64,000 bases of DNA from an uncultured Candidatus Melainabacteria bacterium (lineage in GTDB: Bacteria; Cyanobacteriota; Vampirovibrionia; Gastranaerophilales; Gastranaerophilaceae), in assembly GCA_932182025.1 (NCBI GenBank), contig CAKNXK010000004.1, forward strand, positions 1 through 64,000, in the 5' to 3' direction. Below the pieces are notes generated by a model, which worked only from the letters and a program-made list of their open reading frames with translations, did no database searches and had not been told where the DNA came from. The position numbers and the translations under genes are program-made. Below, in pieces: positions 32,838 to 40,468 of this stretch (position 1 is its first letter; the number at the start of each line of letters is the position of its first letter).

Positions 32838-34925
32838 ATGGCTAGAAAAACTCCATTAGAAAAAATCAGAAATATTGGTATTGCTGCTCACATCGATGCA
32901 GGTAAAACCACTACAACTGAACGTATCCTGTTCTATACAGGTAAAACCCACAAAATCGGTGAAACTCACGATGGTGCAGCTGTAACTGACTTTATGGAAC
33001 AAGAAAAAGAACGTGGTATCACAATCCAATCAGCTGCTGTAACAGCTACTTGGAAAGGTCACCAGATTAACATTATCGACACACCGGGCCACGTTGACTT
33101 CACAATCGAAGTAGAACGTTCACTTCGTGTATTAGACGGTGTTGTTGCTGTATTCTGTGCAGTTGGTGGTGTTCAATCACAATCAGAAACAGTTTGGAGA
33201 CAAGCTAACAGATACGAAGTTCCTCGTATGGTATTCGTTAACAAAATGGACAGAACAGGTGCTGACTTCTACCGTGTAGTAGATCAAATCAAAACAAGAT
33301 TAGGTGCTAATGCTGTTCCTATTCAATTACCTATCGGTGCAGAAGATCAATTCACAGGTCTTGTTGACTTGATGACTATGAAAGCTGAAATCTACACTAA
33401 CGACTTAGGTACAGATATTAAAGAAGAAGAAATTCCTGCTGACTTAGCAGAAAAAGCTAAAGAATATCACGATGCAATGGTTGAAGCTATTGCTTCTGAA
33501 GACGATGCTTTAATGGAAAAATTCTTCGAAGATCCTGATTCAATTACTGTTGAAGAATTAAAAGCAGGTTTAAGAAAAGCAGTTTGTGACAACAAAATCG
33601 TTCCTGTTTGTTGTGGTACAGCATTCAAAAACAAAGGTGTTCAATTGCTTCTTAACAACGTTGTTGATTATATGCCATCACCTGTTGATGTTAAAGCTAT
33701 TGAAGGTGAATTAGAAGATGGTACAAAAACAGAAAGACATTCTTCTGACTCTGAACCATTCTCTGCTTTATCATTCAAGGTTATGACTGACCCATTTGTT
33801 GGTCGTTTAACATTCTTAAGAGTTTATTCAGGTGTAATTACATCAGGTTCTTATGTTCTTAACTCAACTAACGGTAAAAAAGAACGTATCTCAAGATTGG
33901 TTCGTATGTATGCAGACCAACGTCTTGAAGAAACTGAAGTTTATGCTGGTGATATCTGCGCAGCTGTTGGTTTAAAAGATACTACAACAGGTGATACATT
34001 GTGTGATGAAAAAGCTCCTATTATCTTAGAAAGAATGAGCTTCCCTGAACCGGTTATTTCTGTTGCAATTGAACCAAAAACAAAAGCTGACCAAGATAAA
34101 ATGGGTATCGCTCTTCAGAAACTTGCTGAAGAAGATCCGTCTTTCAGAGTTAAATCTGATACAGAAACAGGTCAAACAATTATTTCAGGTATGGGTGAAC
34201 TTCACTTAGATATCATTGTTGACCGTATGTTAAGAGAATTCAAAGTAGAAGCTAATATTGGTAAGCCACAAGTAGCTTATAGAGAAACAATCCGCGGTAA
34301 CGCTGATCAAGATTCTAAATTTGCTCGCCAATCAGGTGGTAAAGGTCAATATGGTCACGTTAAAATCAGAATTTCTCCTGCTGAAGAAAATGCTGGTTTT
34401 GTATTCGAAAACAAAATCGTCGGTGGTGCTATTCCTAAGGAATACATTGAACCTGCAAGAAAAGGTATGGAAGAAGCTCTTGAAGGCGGTATCTTAGCTG
34501 GATTCCCTATGATTGACGTTAAAGTTGAACTTTACGATGGTTCTTACCACGAAGTCGACTCTTCTGAAATGGCGTTCAAGATTGCTGGTTCAATGGCAAT
34601 CAAAGAAGGTACAAGAAAAGCACAACCTTGTATTTTAGAGCCTATGATGAAGGTTGAAATTGAAATTCCTGATGAATTCACAGGTACAATCATCGGTGAT
34701 ATTTCAAGAAGACGTGGTAGAGTAGAGGGTCAAGAACCTCTTGGTAATACAGGAAACGTTATCGTAAGAGCAATCGTACCTTTGGCTAACATGTTCGGTT
34801 ACGCTACAGACTTGAGATCAAATACTCAAGGTCGTGGTACATTCTCTATGGAATTCCAAAAATACGAACAAGTTCCTGCTAACGTTGAAAAAGAAATCAT
34901 CGAAAAATCAGGTGCTAACAAGTAA
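32838..34925 (+). CDS. fusA: Elongation factor G
   Basis: 695 residues, the usual length. G1 AHIDAGKT, G3 DTPGHVDF, G4 NKMDRTGA, switch I 'RGITIQSAA', then domains II-V with 'SGMGELHLDIIVDRM' and 'YHEVDSSEMAFKIA'. It is the translocation GTPase of the ribosome. It stands apart from rpsL/rpsG and tuf, which lies 1.9 kb downstream. Codon use is shifted towards C-ending codons compared with its neighbours, as expected for strong expression. It ends at a large palindrome. Confidence 0.98.
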   Translation: MARKTPLEKIRNIGIAAHIDAGKTTTTERILFYTGKTHKIGETHDGAAVTDFMEQEKERGITIQSAAVTATWKGHQINIIDTPGHVDFTIEVERSLRVLDGVVAVFCAVGGVQSQSETVWRQANRYEVPRMVFVNKMDRTGADFYRVVDQIKTRLGANAVPIQLPIGAEDQFTGLVDLMTMKAEIYTNDLGTDIKEEEIPADLAEKAKEYHDAMVEAIASEDDALMEKFFEDPDSITVEELKAGLRKAVCDNKIVPVCCGTAFKNKGVQLLLNNVVDYMPSPVDVKAIEGELEDGTKTERHSSDSEPFSALSFKVMTDPFVGRLTFLRVYSGVITSGSYVLNSTNGKKERISRLVRMYADQRLEETEVYAGDICAAVGLKDTTTGDTLCDEKAPIILERMSFPEPVISVAIEPKTKADQDKMGIALQKLAEEDPSFRVKSDTETGQTIISGMGELHLDIIVDRMLREFKVEANIGKPQVAYRETIRGNADQDSKFARQSGGKGQYGHVKIRISPAEENAGFVFENKIVGGAIPKEYIEPARKGMEEALEGGILAGFPMIDVKVELYDGSYHEVDSSEMAFKIAGSMAIKEGTRKAQPCILEPMMKVEIEIPDEFTGTIIGDISRRRGRVEGQEPLGNTGNVIVRAIVPLANMFGYATDLRSNTQGRGTFSMEFQKYEQVPANVEKEIIEKSGANK

Positions 34926-34945
34926 TCACTTGTAATAAACAAAAA

Positions 34946-35024
34946 GTAGGGTGGGCAAAGCCGTCAGGCGTGCCCACCTTTTTTATGTAATCGGTGGGCA
35001 CGCTAACGCTTTTGCCCACCCTAC
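34946..35024. repeat. Long palindromic repeat acting as terminator (GTAGGGTGGGCA type)
   Basis: GTAGGGTGGGCAAAG (34946-34960) pairs with the mirror sequence ending at 35024. Inside it GCGTGCCCACC (34968-34978) pairs with GGTGGGCACGC (34993-35003). GGTGGGCA..TGCCCACC can also fold as a local hairpin followed by TTTTTT (34979-34984), a terminator for fusA. Its GC content is far above the surroundings, and 'GTAGGGTGGGCA' palindromes are common interspersed repeats in cyanobacteria. Confidence 0.8.
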
Positions 35025-35027
35025 TTG

Positions 35028-35447
35028 CTATTGATTTTCAAACATTTGTTGTGCGAGTTTATCTTGTTTTTTATGTGGTGACATGAATAGAGCTGCTATT
35101 ACACCTAAGCACATTCCCCCAAAACCGCCAATTATTCTGGCTTGTGTGCGAGACATCTTATCTAGTCCTTGCTTTGCTATTTCTTTTGCTGTCTCATCAG
35201 ATACTTTAACTGGCATTCCACCAATAATAGCGCCAAGTGCTGTTCCGCCAAGAATAGAAAACCATTGTTTGCGCGTGTTTTTCTTGTCAATATTACGATG
35301 TTCTTTTATAAATTCATCAACTTTTTCGGGTGTTGCGGTGTATGTCTTGGCCATTCCGTTTCTATACATTACTTTGACGGTTTGTGTTCCGTTTTGTATT
35401 GGACCGAGTGTCGGCTTTTCTGGTCCAAACCATTCTACTGTTGACAT
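35028..35447 (-). CDS. Small membrane protein of unknown function
   Basis: 139 residues. N-terminal soluble part with 'KVMYRNGMAKTYTATPEKVD', then two Gly-rich hydrophobic segments ('WFSILGGTALGAIIGGM', 'IIGGFGGMCLGVIAALFM') and a short basic tail. The Gly-zipper-like helices suggest membrane insertion. An AAAGGAG site precedes the start. A degenerate form of the bipartite motif (AAGCAA..TTTATATAAA, 35482-35513) lies upstream. Confidence 0.6.
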   Translation of the reverse strand: MSTVEWFGPEKPTLGPIQNGTQTVKVMYRNGMAKTYTATPEKVDEFIKEHRNIDKKNTRKQWFSILGGTALGAIIGGMPVKVSDETAKEIAKQGLDKMSRTQARIIGGFGGMCLGVIAALFMSPHKKQDKLAQQMFENQ

Positions 35448-35535
35448 AGATAAACTCCTTTCACATTGTAACCTTCTAGTTTATATAAAACCTCAACATC
35501 TTAAAAATTGCTTATTTTTTACGCTTTAAAATAGT

Positions 35536-35557
35536 AAATAGTTAAAATTGACTATTT
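35536..35557. promoter_or_regulatory. Dyad upstream of the XRE regulator
   Basis: AAATAGT (35536-35542), 8 nt, ACTATTT (35551-35557): a perfect inverted repeat with centre-to-centre distance suited to a dimeric HTH protein. Confidence 0.4.
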
Positions 35558-35617
35558 ATAATAGGTTTGGCGTTTACATAACTTAATATAAAATACTTTT
35601 AAGTACTAAATGTAAGA

Positions 35618-35633
35618 TTTTAACAAGTTAAAA
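35618..35633. promoter_or_regulatory. Palindromic candidate operator at the XRE gene start
   Basis: TTTTAAC-AA-GTTAAAA, a perfect 16-bp dyad that ends 9 nt before the ATG of the XRE gene. Its place at the promoter/start suggests autorepression. Confidence 0.5.
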
Positions 35634-35642
35634 TTGTAAATT

Positions 35643-35966
35643 ATGGGCATAAAAAAAGAATTAGGCAGAAAAATTAAAAATATGCGGATTTCTAAAGGTT
35701 ATACGCAAGATAAATTGTCAGAGATGGTTGATATTTCGCAAAAGGCACTTAGTCGCATTGAAATAGGTGAGAATTTTGTTACAGCGGAAACTTTAGATAA
35801 ATTGCTTGTCGCTTTAGAGACTACTTCGGAAGAACTTTTTGCAACCAACAACGTGAAAGAGTCTAAAGATTTAATAAAATCAATTCATCAAAATTTGGCT
35901 TTAATTGGTGAAAATTCTGAGAAATTAGAAATAATTTACAATCTCACTAAAAGTTTAATTAGGTAA
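35643..35966 (+). CDS. XRE-family HTH transcriptional regulator
   Basis: 107 residues. The N-terminal HTH (about 5-63) reads 'LGRKIKNMRISKGYTQDKLS' and 'ISQKALSRIEIGENF', a standard Cro/C1-type domain. The C-terminal 40 residues form a helix, probably for dimerisation. No ribosome binding site is obvious; the mRNA may be leaderless. The two dyads in the upstream 110 nt are likely operators. It converges on the DegT-like gene with an 8-nt overlap. Confidence 0.85.
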   Translation: MGIKKELGRKIKNMRISKGYTQDKLSEMVDISQKALSRIEIGENFVTAETLDKLLVALETTSEELFATNNVKESKDLIKSIHQNLALIGENSEKLEIIYNLTKSLIR

Positions 35967-36609
35967 GTGGAATGGGCACTAGCCTTCGATAAAATTTGTA
36001 CTCGTTATAGCTTTTAGGCAAATTATTCCAATATCTATAAATAGTTATCCCTTTTTTTATAAATTCGTTGGCGATTTCATCGGCTTCTTTATCAGTGCTT
36101 ACCAGCAATGGGTAGCAAAAAGGGCAAATAATATTTTCGAATTTTAAAAGATTTTGACTCTTAAATCTTTCGTGGAGTTCCCAAAATCGCTCAACTCGGT
36201 TATTATCCGCTTCAAGTTCAAAATCGTCAGTACTCAGCCATAAAGTAGAGCCTGTTTTTTCAAAGAACTTGTGTTTAGCATTAAAACTTGCAAGCCCTTT
36301 GGGTTTTGAATAATAAGAATGGGCGTTGTCTATTATTATATTGGGATAAATTTTAACCAGTTTGTCTACATTATTTTCGCAAACTCCAAAGTAATTCGGG
36401 TAAAGAATATAACTTTCTTTTGGAAATTCGCTTATGGGCATAAAATTATCATCAATATGATAGAATATTGGTTTACAACCTACTTCAAACAAGCTGTGTC
36501 TTATTACGTCGCATAGATAATAAGGAATGAAAAGTTCCTTGATATCAAAATATTTTATTATATATTTGAGCGAATTTCTTGCTAAATCAAATTCCAATTT
36601 TTTGAACAT
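35959..36609 (-). CDS. Shortened DegT/DnrJ-like aminotransferase-fold protein
   Basis: 216 residues against about 370 in true DegT enzymes. 'IPYYLCDVIRHSLFEVGCKP', 'YILYPNYFGV', 'IIDNAHSYYSKPKG' and 'SFNAKHKFF' follow the order of the PLP-binding domain, with the Lys of 'KHKFF' in the place of the Schiff-base Lys. The C-terminal domain is reduced ('GITIYRYWNNLP'). It could be a truncated gene or a small sugar aminotransferase relative. A C-x-x-C pair (CPFC) lies near the end. Its partners are unknown. Confidence 0.5.
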   Translation of the reverse strand: MFKKLEFDLARNSLKYIIKYFDIKELFIPYYLCDVIRHSLFEVGCKPIFYHIDDNFMPISEFPKESYILYPNYFGVCENNVDKLVKIYPNIIIDNAHSYYSKPKGLASFNAKHKFFEKTGSTLWLSTDDFELEADNNRVERFWELHERFKSQNLLKFENIICPFCYPLLVSTDKEADEIANEFIKKGITIYRYWNNLPKSYNEYKFYRRLVPIPLT

Positions 36610-36622
36610 ATCAAAATTATAA

Positions 36623-36650
36623 CCAAAAAAAAGAGCCTGATTAGAGGCTC
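36623..36650 (-). terminator. Minus-strand terminator with no gene upstream
   Basis: On the minus strand GAGCCT/AGGCTC (36645-36650 and 36633-36638) is followed by eight T. It sits just before the DegT-like gene and after the tuf promoter region, so it would end a short minus-strand transcript or act as an attenuator. Confidence 0.55.
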
Positions 36651-36766
36651 GTTGGAATTAAGAATAGCTGGAAGTATGAAAAAGATTTAATACTTATATT
36701 TAACTTGAAGAATGCGTTTTCCGCTATCGCATAAGTGGCTAGTTTTTGTTAACCGTTATTATAATA

Positions 36767-36794
36767 TTGACAATATTTCTTGAGATACTACAAT
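36767..36794 (+). promoter_or_regulatory. tuf promoter
   Basis: Consensus TTGACA (36767-36772), 16-nt spacer, TACAAT (36789-36794). A roughly 50-nt leader with AAGGAG follows. The -35 box lies in the palindrome AATATTGACAATATT. Confidence 0.75.
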
Positions 36795-36852
36795 GGGATA
36801 TATAACTAGTAAGTTAACGTAGTATATTTAATCAAAGAAGGAGATTAATCTC

Positions 36853-38061
36853 ATGGCACGTGAAAAGTATGAACGTACGAAACCGCACGTTAACGTAGGT
36901 ACAGTAGGCCACGTTGACCACGGTAAAACAACATTAACTGCTGCAATCACAGGTTGTATGGCAGCTGCTGGTAAAGCACAAGCAAAGAAATTTGATGAAA
37001 TCGATGCTGCTCCAGAAGAAAAAGCAAGAGGTATAACCATCTCTACTGCTCACGTAGAATATGAAACAGATGCTCGTCACTACGCACACGTAGACTGCCC
37101 AGGCCACGCTGACTATGTTAAAAACATGATCACTGGTGCTGCTCAAATGGACGGTGCTATCCTTGTAGTTGCTGCTACAGACGGTGCAATGCCTCAAACT
37201 CGTGAACACATCCTACTTGCAAGACAAGTTGGTGTTCCTAACCTTGTTGTATTCTTAAACAAATGCGATATGGTTGACGATCCAGAATTATTAGAATTAG
37301 TTGAAATGGAAGTTAGAGAACTTCTTTCTTCATACGAATTCGATGGTGACAACATTCCATTCATCCACGGTTCAGCTCTTAAAGCTTTAGAAGCTGTTCA
37401 AGCTAACGGCAACATTCAACGTGGTGAAGACAAATGGGTTGACAAAATTTGGGAATTGATGGATGCTATCGATTCTTACTTCCCAACTCCAGAACGTGAC
37501 TTAGACAAACCATTCTTGATGCCAGTTGAAGACGTATTCTCTATCACAGGTCGTGGTACAGTTGCTACTGGTAGAGTAGAACGTGGTATTGTTAAAGTTG
37601 GTGACGAAGTTGAATTAGTTGGTTTAGGCGAAACTAAGAAAACAACTGTAACAGGTGTTGAAATGTTCAGAAAATCACTTGACCAAGGTCAAGCTGGTGA
37701 CAACGTTGGTGCTTTGTTACGTGGTGTTGATAAAACTGAAATTCAAAGAGGTCAAGTTCTTTGTAAACCAGGTTCAATCAAACCTCACACAAAATTCACT
37801 GCTAACGTTTACGTTCTAACAAAAGACGAAGGTGGACGTCACACTCCATTCTTCCCTGGATACAGACCACAATTCTATATCAGAACAACTGACGTTACTG
37901 GTTCAATCAAATTCGAAGGCGAAATGGTAATGCCTGGTGATAACGTAGTTATGGACGTTGAACTTATCAACCCAGTAGCTATCGAACAAGGTATGAGATT
38001 CGCTATCCGTGAAGGTGGTAGAACAGTTGGTGCTGGTGTTGTAGATAAAATTGTTGAATAA
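36853..38061 (+). CDS. tuf: Elongation factor Tu
   Basis: 402 residues. G1 GHVDHGKT, switch I 'EEKARGITISTAHVEYE', G3 DCPGHADY, G4 NKCDMVDD and G5 'GSALKALEA', then beta-barrel domains 2 and 3 ending 'VGAGVVDKIVE'. It delivers aminoacyl-tRNA to the ribosome. Monocistronic, with its own strong promoter and terminator. C-ending codons are preferred (AAC, GAC, CAC), as in fusA. Confidence 0.98.
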   Translation: MAREKYERTKPHVNVGTVGHVDHGKTTLTAAITGCMAAAGKAQAKKFDEIDAAPEEKARGITISTAHVEYETDARHYAHVDCPGHADYVKNMITGAAQMDGAILVVAATDGAMPQTREHILLARQVGVPNLVVFLNKCDMVDDPELLELVEMEVRELLSSYEFDGDNIPFIHGSALKALEAVQANGNIQRGEDKWVDKIWELMDAIDSYFPTPERDLDKPFLMPVEDVFSITGRGTVATGRVERGIVKVGDEVELVGLGETKKTTVTGVEMFRKSLDQGQAGDNVGALLRGVDKTEIQRGQVLCKPGSIKPHTKFTANVYVLTKDEGGRHTPFFPGYRPQFYIRTTDVTGSIKFEGEMVMPGDNVVMDVELINPVAIEQGMRFAIREGGRTVGAGVVDKIVE

Positions 38062-38084
38062 TTTTTGATACAATAGATAGTTAT

Positions 38085-38122
38085 AAGAAGACCTGATTCT
38101 TTTATGAGTCAGGTCTTCTTTG
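38085..38122 (+). terminator. Terminator after tuf
   Basis: 12-bp stem AAGAAGACCTGA (38085-38096)/TCAGGTCTTCTT (38109-38120). Confidence 0.88.
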
Positions 38123-38178
38123 TGCTGATCACTCTATCCAAACCCTTTCTGGATGGGCTGGGGTGATATTGTTATGGT

Positions 38179-38331
38179 TTATATTAACAAATAATTTTGT
38201 TCAGTATTTTGGATAAAAGTACGTTTATAACTTTCCGGAATTGTAATCTTTACATATTCTTCCTTTTTCCTTAGTCCGCTCAAGCCTATGATTAAATTGT
38301 CATGGTTGAAAAATTTTTTGATGAATTTCAT
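38179..38331 (-). CDS. Short hypothetical protein (50 aa)
   Basis: A frame of 50 codons beginning MKFIKKFFNHDNLIIG and ending NYLLI, mixed charged and hydrophobic, in the 340-nt gap between tuf and the DUF1858 gene. A GAAAGG site lies 8 nt before the ATG. No homology is recognised. The rest of the gap holds the tuf terminator and the promoter TGATATAAT (about 38353-38361) of the next gene. Confidence 0.4.
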   Translation of the reverse strand: MKFIKKFFNHDNLIIGLSGLRKKEEYVKITIPESYKRTFIQNTEQNYLLI

Positions 38332-38402
38332 GTTTAAAACCTTTCGTTTGTGTGATATAATACGTTTAAGGATTTTTAGAATATTGTCAAGAAAGGGGAA
38401 TT

Positions 38403-38603
38403 ATGGCTAAAGTAACAAAAGATATGGGAATTTTAGATATTGTTCAGCAACATCCTGAAGCAATTGAAGTTTTTCAAAAATATGGCATGGGTTGTTTAGG
38501 CTGTGCAGCTGCTAGATTTGAGAACCTTGAAGCTGGTGCTAAGGTTCATGGTTTTGATCCTGATCAGATGGTTGCTGATATTAATGCGCTTATTGCTGAA
38601 TAG
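38403..38603 (+). CDS. DUF1858 (HCP-associated redox disulfide) domain protein
   Basis: 66 residues, a complete DUF1858 domain: 'ILDIVQQHPEAIEVFQKYGM' then 'GCLGCAAA', where the C-x-x-C may form a redox disulfide or bind a metal. The domain is often fused to, or found near, hybrid-cluster and other redox proteins in anaerobes. A good AAAGGGG site and an extended -10 precede it. Only 19 nt separate it from nfeD. Confidence 0.85.
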   Translation: MAKVTKDMGILDIVQQHPEAIEVFQKYGMGCLGCAAARFENLEAGAKVHGFDPDQMVADINALIAE

Positions 38604-38622
38604 ATGATAAAAGGAGAGTTTT

Positions 38623-39045
38623 ATGCACTTATGGGAATTATTGGGGATAGTTGGGATTGCATTCCTTATTTTGGAAATGTTTACGCCTAGCATGTTCTTT
38701 TTGAATTTTTCGTTAGCAGCTTTTATAACTGCTGTTATTTCTGTTTATACAAAAAATCCGTACACTCTTGTTATCACTTTTTTTGTATTTTCATTTGTAA
38801 GTTTTGTATTCTTAAGACCAATTTTGGTTAAGCGTTTTTGTAAAAGCAAAGAAACCGGATTGGAGAATAAATATATTGGAAAATTGGCAAAAGCAGAAGA
38901 AGATATTACAGAAGCAGCAGGTTCTATCTCTATTTATGGTGAAAGATGGGATGCTAGAAGTGAGAATGGTTGTTTTATAGTCAAAGGTTCCGAGGTAAAA
39001 ATTATTAGAAATGAAAGCATAATTATGTATGTAGAGGGAGTTTAA
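38623..39045 (+). CDS. NfeD-like membrane protein
   Basis: 140 residues with three or four hydrophobic segments in the first 75 residues and a C-terminal OB-fold domain ('LENKYIGKLAKAEEDI', 'GERWDARS', 'VEGV'). This is the short NfeD1b type, which pairs with stomatin-like proteins in membrane microdomains. Its stop overlaps the stomatin start by 1 nt (TAATG), the usual conserved gene pair. Confidence 0.88.
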   Translation: MHLWELLGIVGIAFLILEMFTPSMFFLNFSLAAFITAVISVYTKNPYTLVITFFVFSFVSFVFLRPILVKRFCKSKETGLENKYIGKLAKAEEDITEAAGSISIYGERWDARSENGCFIVKGSEVKIIRNESIIMYVEGV

Positions 39046-40019
39046 TGATGATTACATTTTTTATTTTCTTAATTGCGTTAGCAATTTTATTTGTATTTAA
39101 AGGAGTTATTATTGTTCAACAGGCGGAAGTTGTTATTGTTGAAAGATTGGGTAAGTTTGATAGAGTTCTTCAATCCGGTTTCAACTTTATTATACCTGTT
39201 ATTGAAGCTCCTCGTGCGATTGATTGGAAGACTGTTCAAAAAGGATTTGACGGTTCAACTTATTCAATTATTCAAAAGAAAACAAAAATCGACTTAAGAG
39301 AAGCTGTTTATGATTTTCCTCGTCAAAACGTAATTACAAAAGATAACGTTTCAATTAGTATTAATGCACTTTTATATTTCCAAATTGTTGATCCTAAATC
39401 AGCTGTTTACGAAATTCAGAATTTGCCGGAAGCGATTGAAAAGCTTACTCAAACAAACTTAAGAAACCTTGTGGGGCAGCTTGATTTGGATGAATCTTTA
39501 GTTTCAAGAGATAAAATTAACCATGAATTAAGAGCAATTTTGGACGATGCTACTAATAAATGGGGTGTAAAAGTTAATCGTGTTGAGTTGCAAGACATTA
39601 TTCCTCCTAGTGATATTCAATCAGCTATGGAAAAACAAATGAAGGCTGAACGTGACAGACGTGCTGCAATCTTAGAAGCAGAAGGTTTGAAAAAATCTGC
39701 TGTTCTTAAAGCTGAAGGTGAAAAAGAAGCTGCAATTAATCGTGCAGAAGGTGATAAACAGGCAAATATCTTGAGAGCTGAAGGTGTTGCTCAAGCAAGA
39801 ATTCTCGAAGCTGATGGTGAAAAAGAAGCTATTCAAAGAATTATTGGTGCTCTTGCAGATAAAGGTCAACCTGATAAATACTTGATTGCTATGAAATATC
39901 TTGAAACAATGAAGACTATGACAAGCGGAAAGGATAACAAAATTGTTTACATGCCTTATGAAGCAACAGGAATATTAAGTTCTGTTGACGGTATTAAACA
40001 AATGTTTGGGGGTAAATAA
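39045..40019 (+). CDS. qmcA: SPFH/band-7 stomatin-like protein
   Basis: 324 residues. N-terminal membrane anchor, SPFH domain from 'VQQAEVVIVERLGKFDRVL' to 'GVKVNRVELQDIIPP', then the coiled, Ala/Glu-rich flotillin-like region ('EAEGLKKSAVLKAEGEKEAA'). It fits QmcA/paraslipin. With NfeD it probably organises membrane domains or guards membrane proteases. The ATG at 39045 or 39048 can serve as the start. Confidence 0.9.
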   Translation: MMITFFIFLIALAILFVFKGVIIVQQAEVVIVERLGKFDRVLQSGFNFIIPVIEAPRAIDWKTVQKGFDGSTYSIIQKKTKIDLREAVYDFPRQNVITKDNVSISINALLYFQIVDPKSAVYEIQNLPEAIEKLTQTNLRNLVGQLDLDESLVSRDKINHELRAILDDATNKWGVKVNRVELQDIIPPSDIQSAMEKQMKAERDRRAAILEAEGLKKSAVLKAEGEKEAAINRAEGDKQANILRAEGVAQARILEADGEKEAIQRIIGALADKGQPDKYLIAMKYLETMKTMTSGKDNKIVYMPYEATGILSSVDGIKQMFGGK

Positions 40020-40069
40020 GGGTTGTGATATAATATATCTATCTTCCAAGAATATAGAAAGGGATTATT

Positions 40070-40426
40070 ATGAAAAAAGGAATATGTTTAGCTTTATTAC
40101 TTGCAGGATTTGCTACAACTGCATTTGCATATAACTATGATACAAATTTGCCATTGCCTGGTAAATCAATTGCTGATACAAAATTACAGCAAGATTCTTT
40201 GTTTACGGTTTATATGTTTGCGCACAGAGTTGCAGCTGCTGATTGCCAAAACTTTGCTATAACTGATACACAAGTATCAAAGCCAAAGGTTGATAACAAA
40301 TGGCAGGAAGTTTGGACTGTTCAAGCTTGTTCAAAATCGGCTAATATTCCTGTTAATTTTGAACTTAAACCTGAGGGTGCGAGTTACGCAATTGACCCTA
40401 TGGGTGTAAGAGTTATTACAAAATAG
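40070..40426 (+). CDS. Small secreted protein of unknown function
   Basis: 118 residues with a signal peptide (cleavage near AFA-YN). The mature part has two Cys ('AADCQNFAIT', 'QACSKSAN') that could form a disulfide and a beta-rich C-terminus 'YAIDPMGVRVITK'. It has its own promoter (TGATATAAT about 40026-40034) and a terminator after it. Not recognised. Confidence 0.6.
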   Translation: MKKGICLALLLAGFATTAFAYNYDTNLPLPGKSIADTKLQQDSLFTVYMFAHRVAAADCQNFAITDTQVSKPKVDNKWQEVWTVQACSKSANIPVNFELKPEGASYAIDPMGVRVITK

Positions 40427-40430
40427 TAAT

Positions 40431-40457
40431 AAAAGCGGGTTTTAAGCCCGCTTTTTA
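40431..40457 (+). terminator. Terminator after the 40070 gene
   Basis: AAAAGCGGGTT/AAGCCCGCTTTTT hairpin with T-tract, 5 nt after the stop codon. Confidence 0.85.
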
Positions 40458-40468
40458 TTAGGAGGATT

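Noticed and set aside
35083..35529. 148-codon plus-strand frame opposite the 35028-35447 gene
   Set aside because: No ribosome binding site and only antisense-like composition; the minus-strand gene has a proper start and Gly-rich helices.
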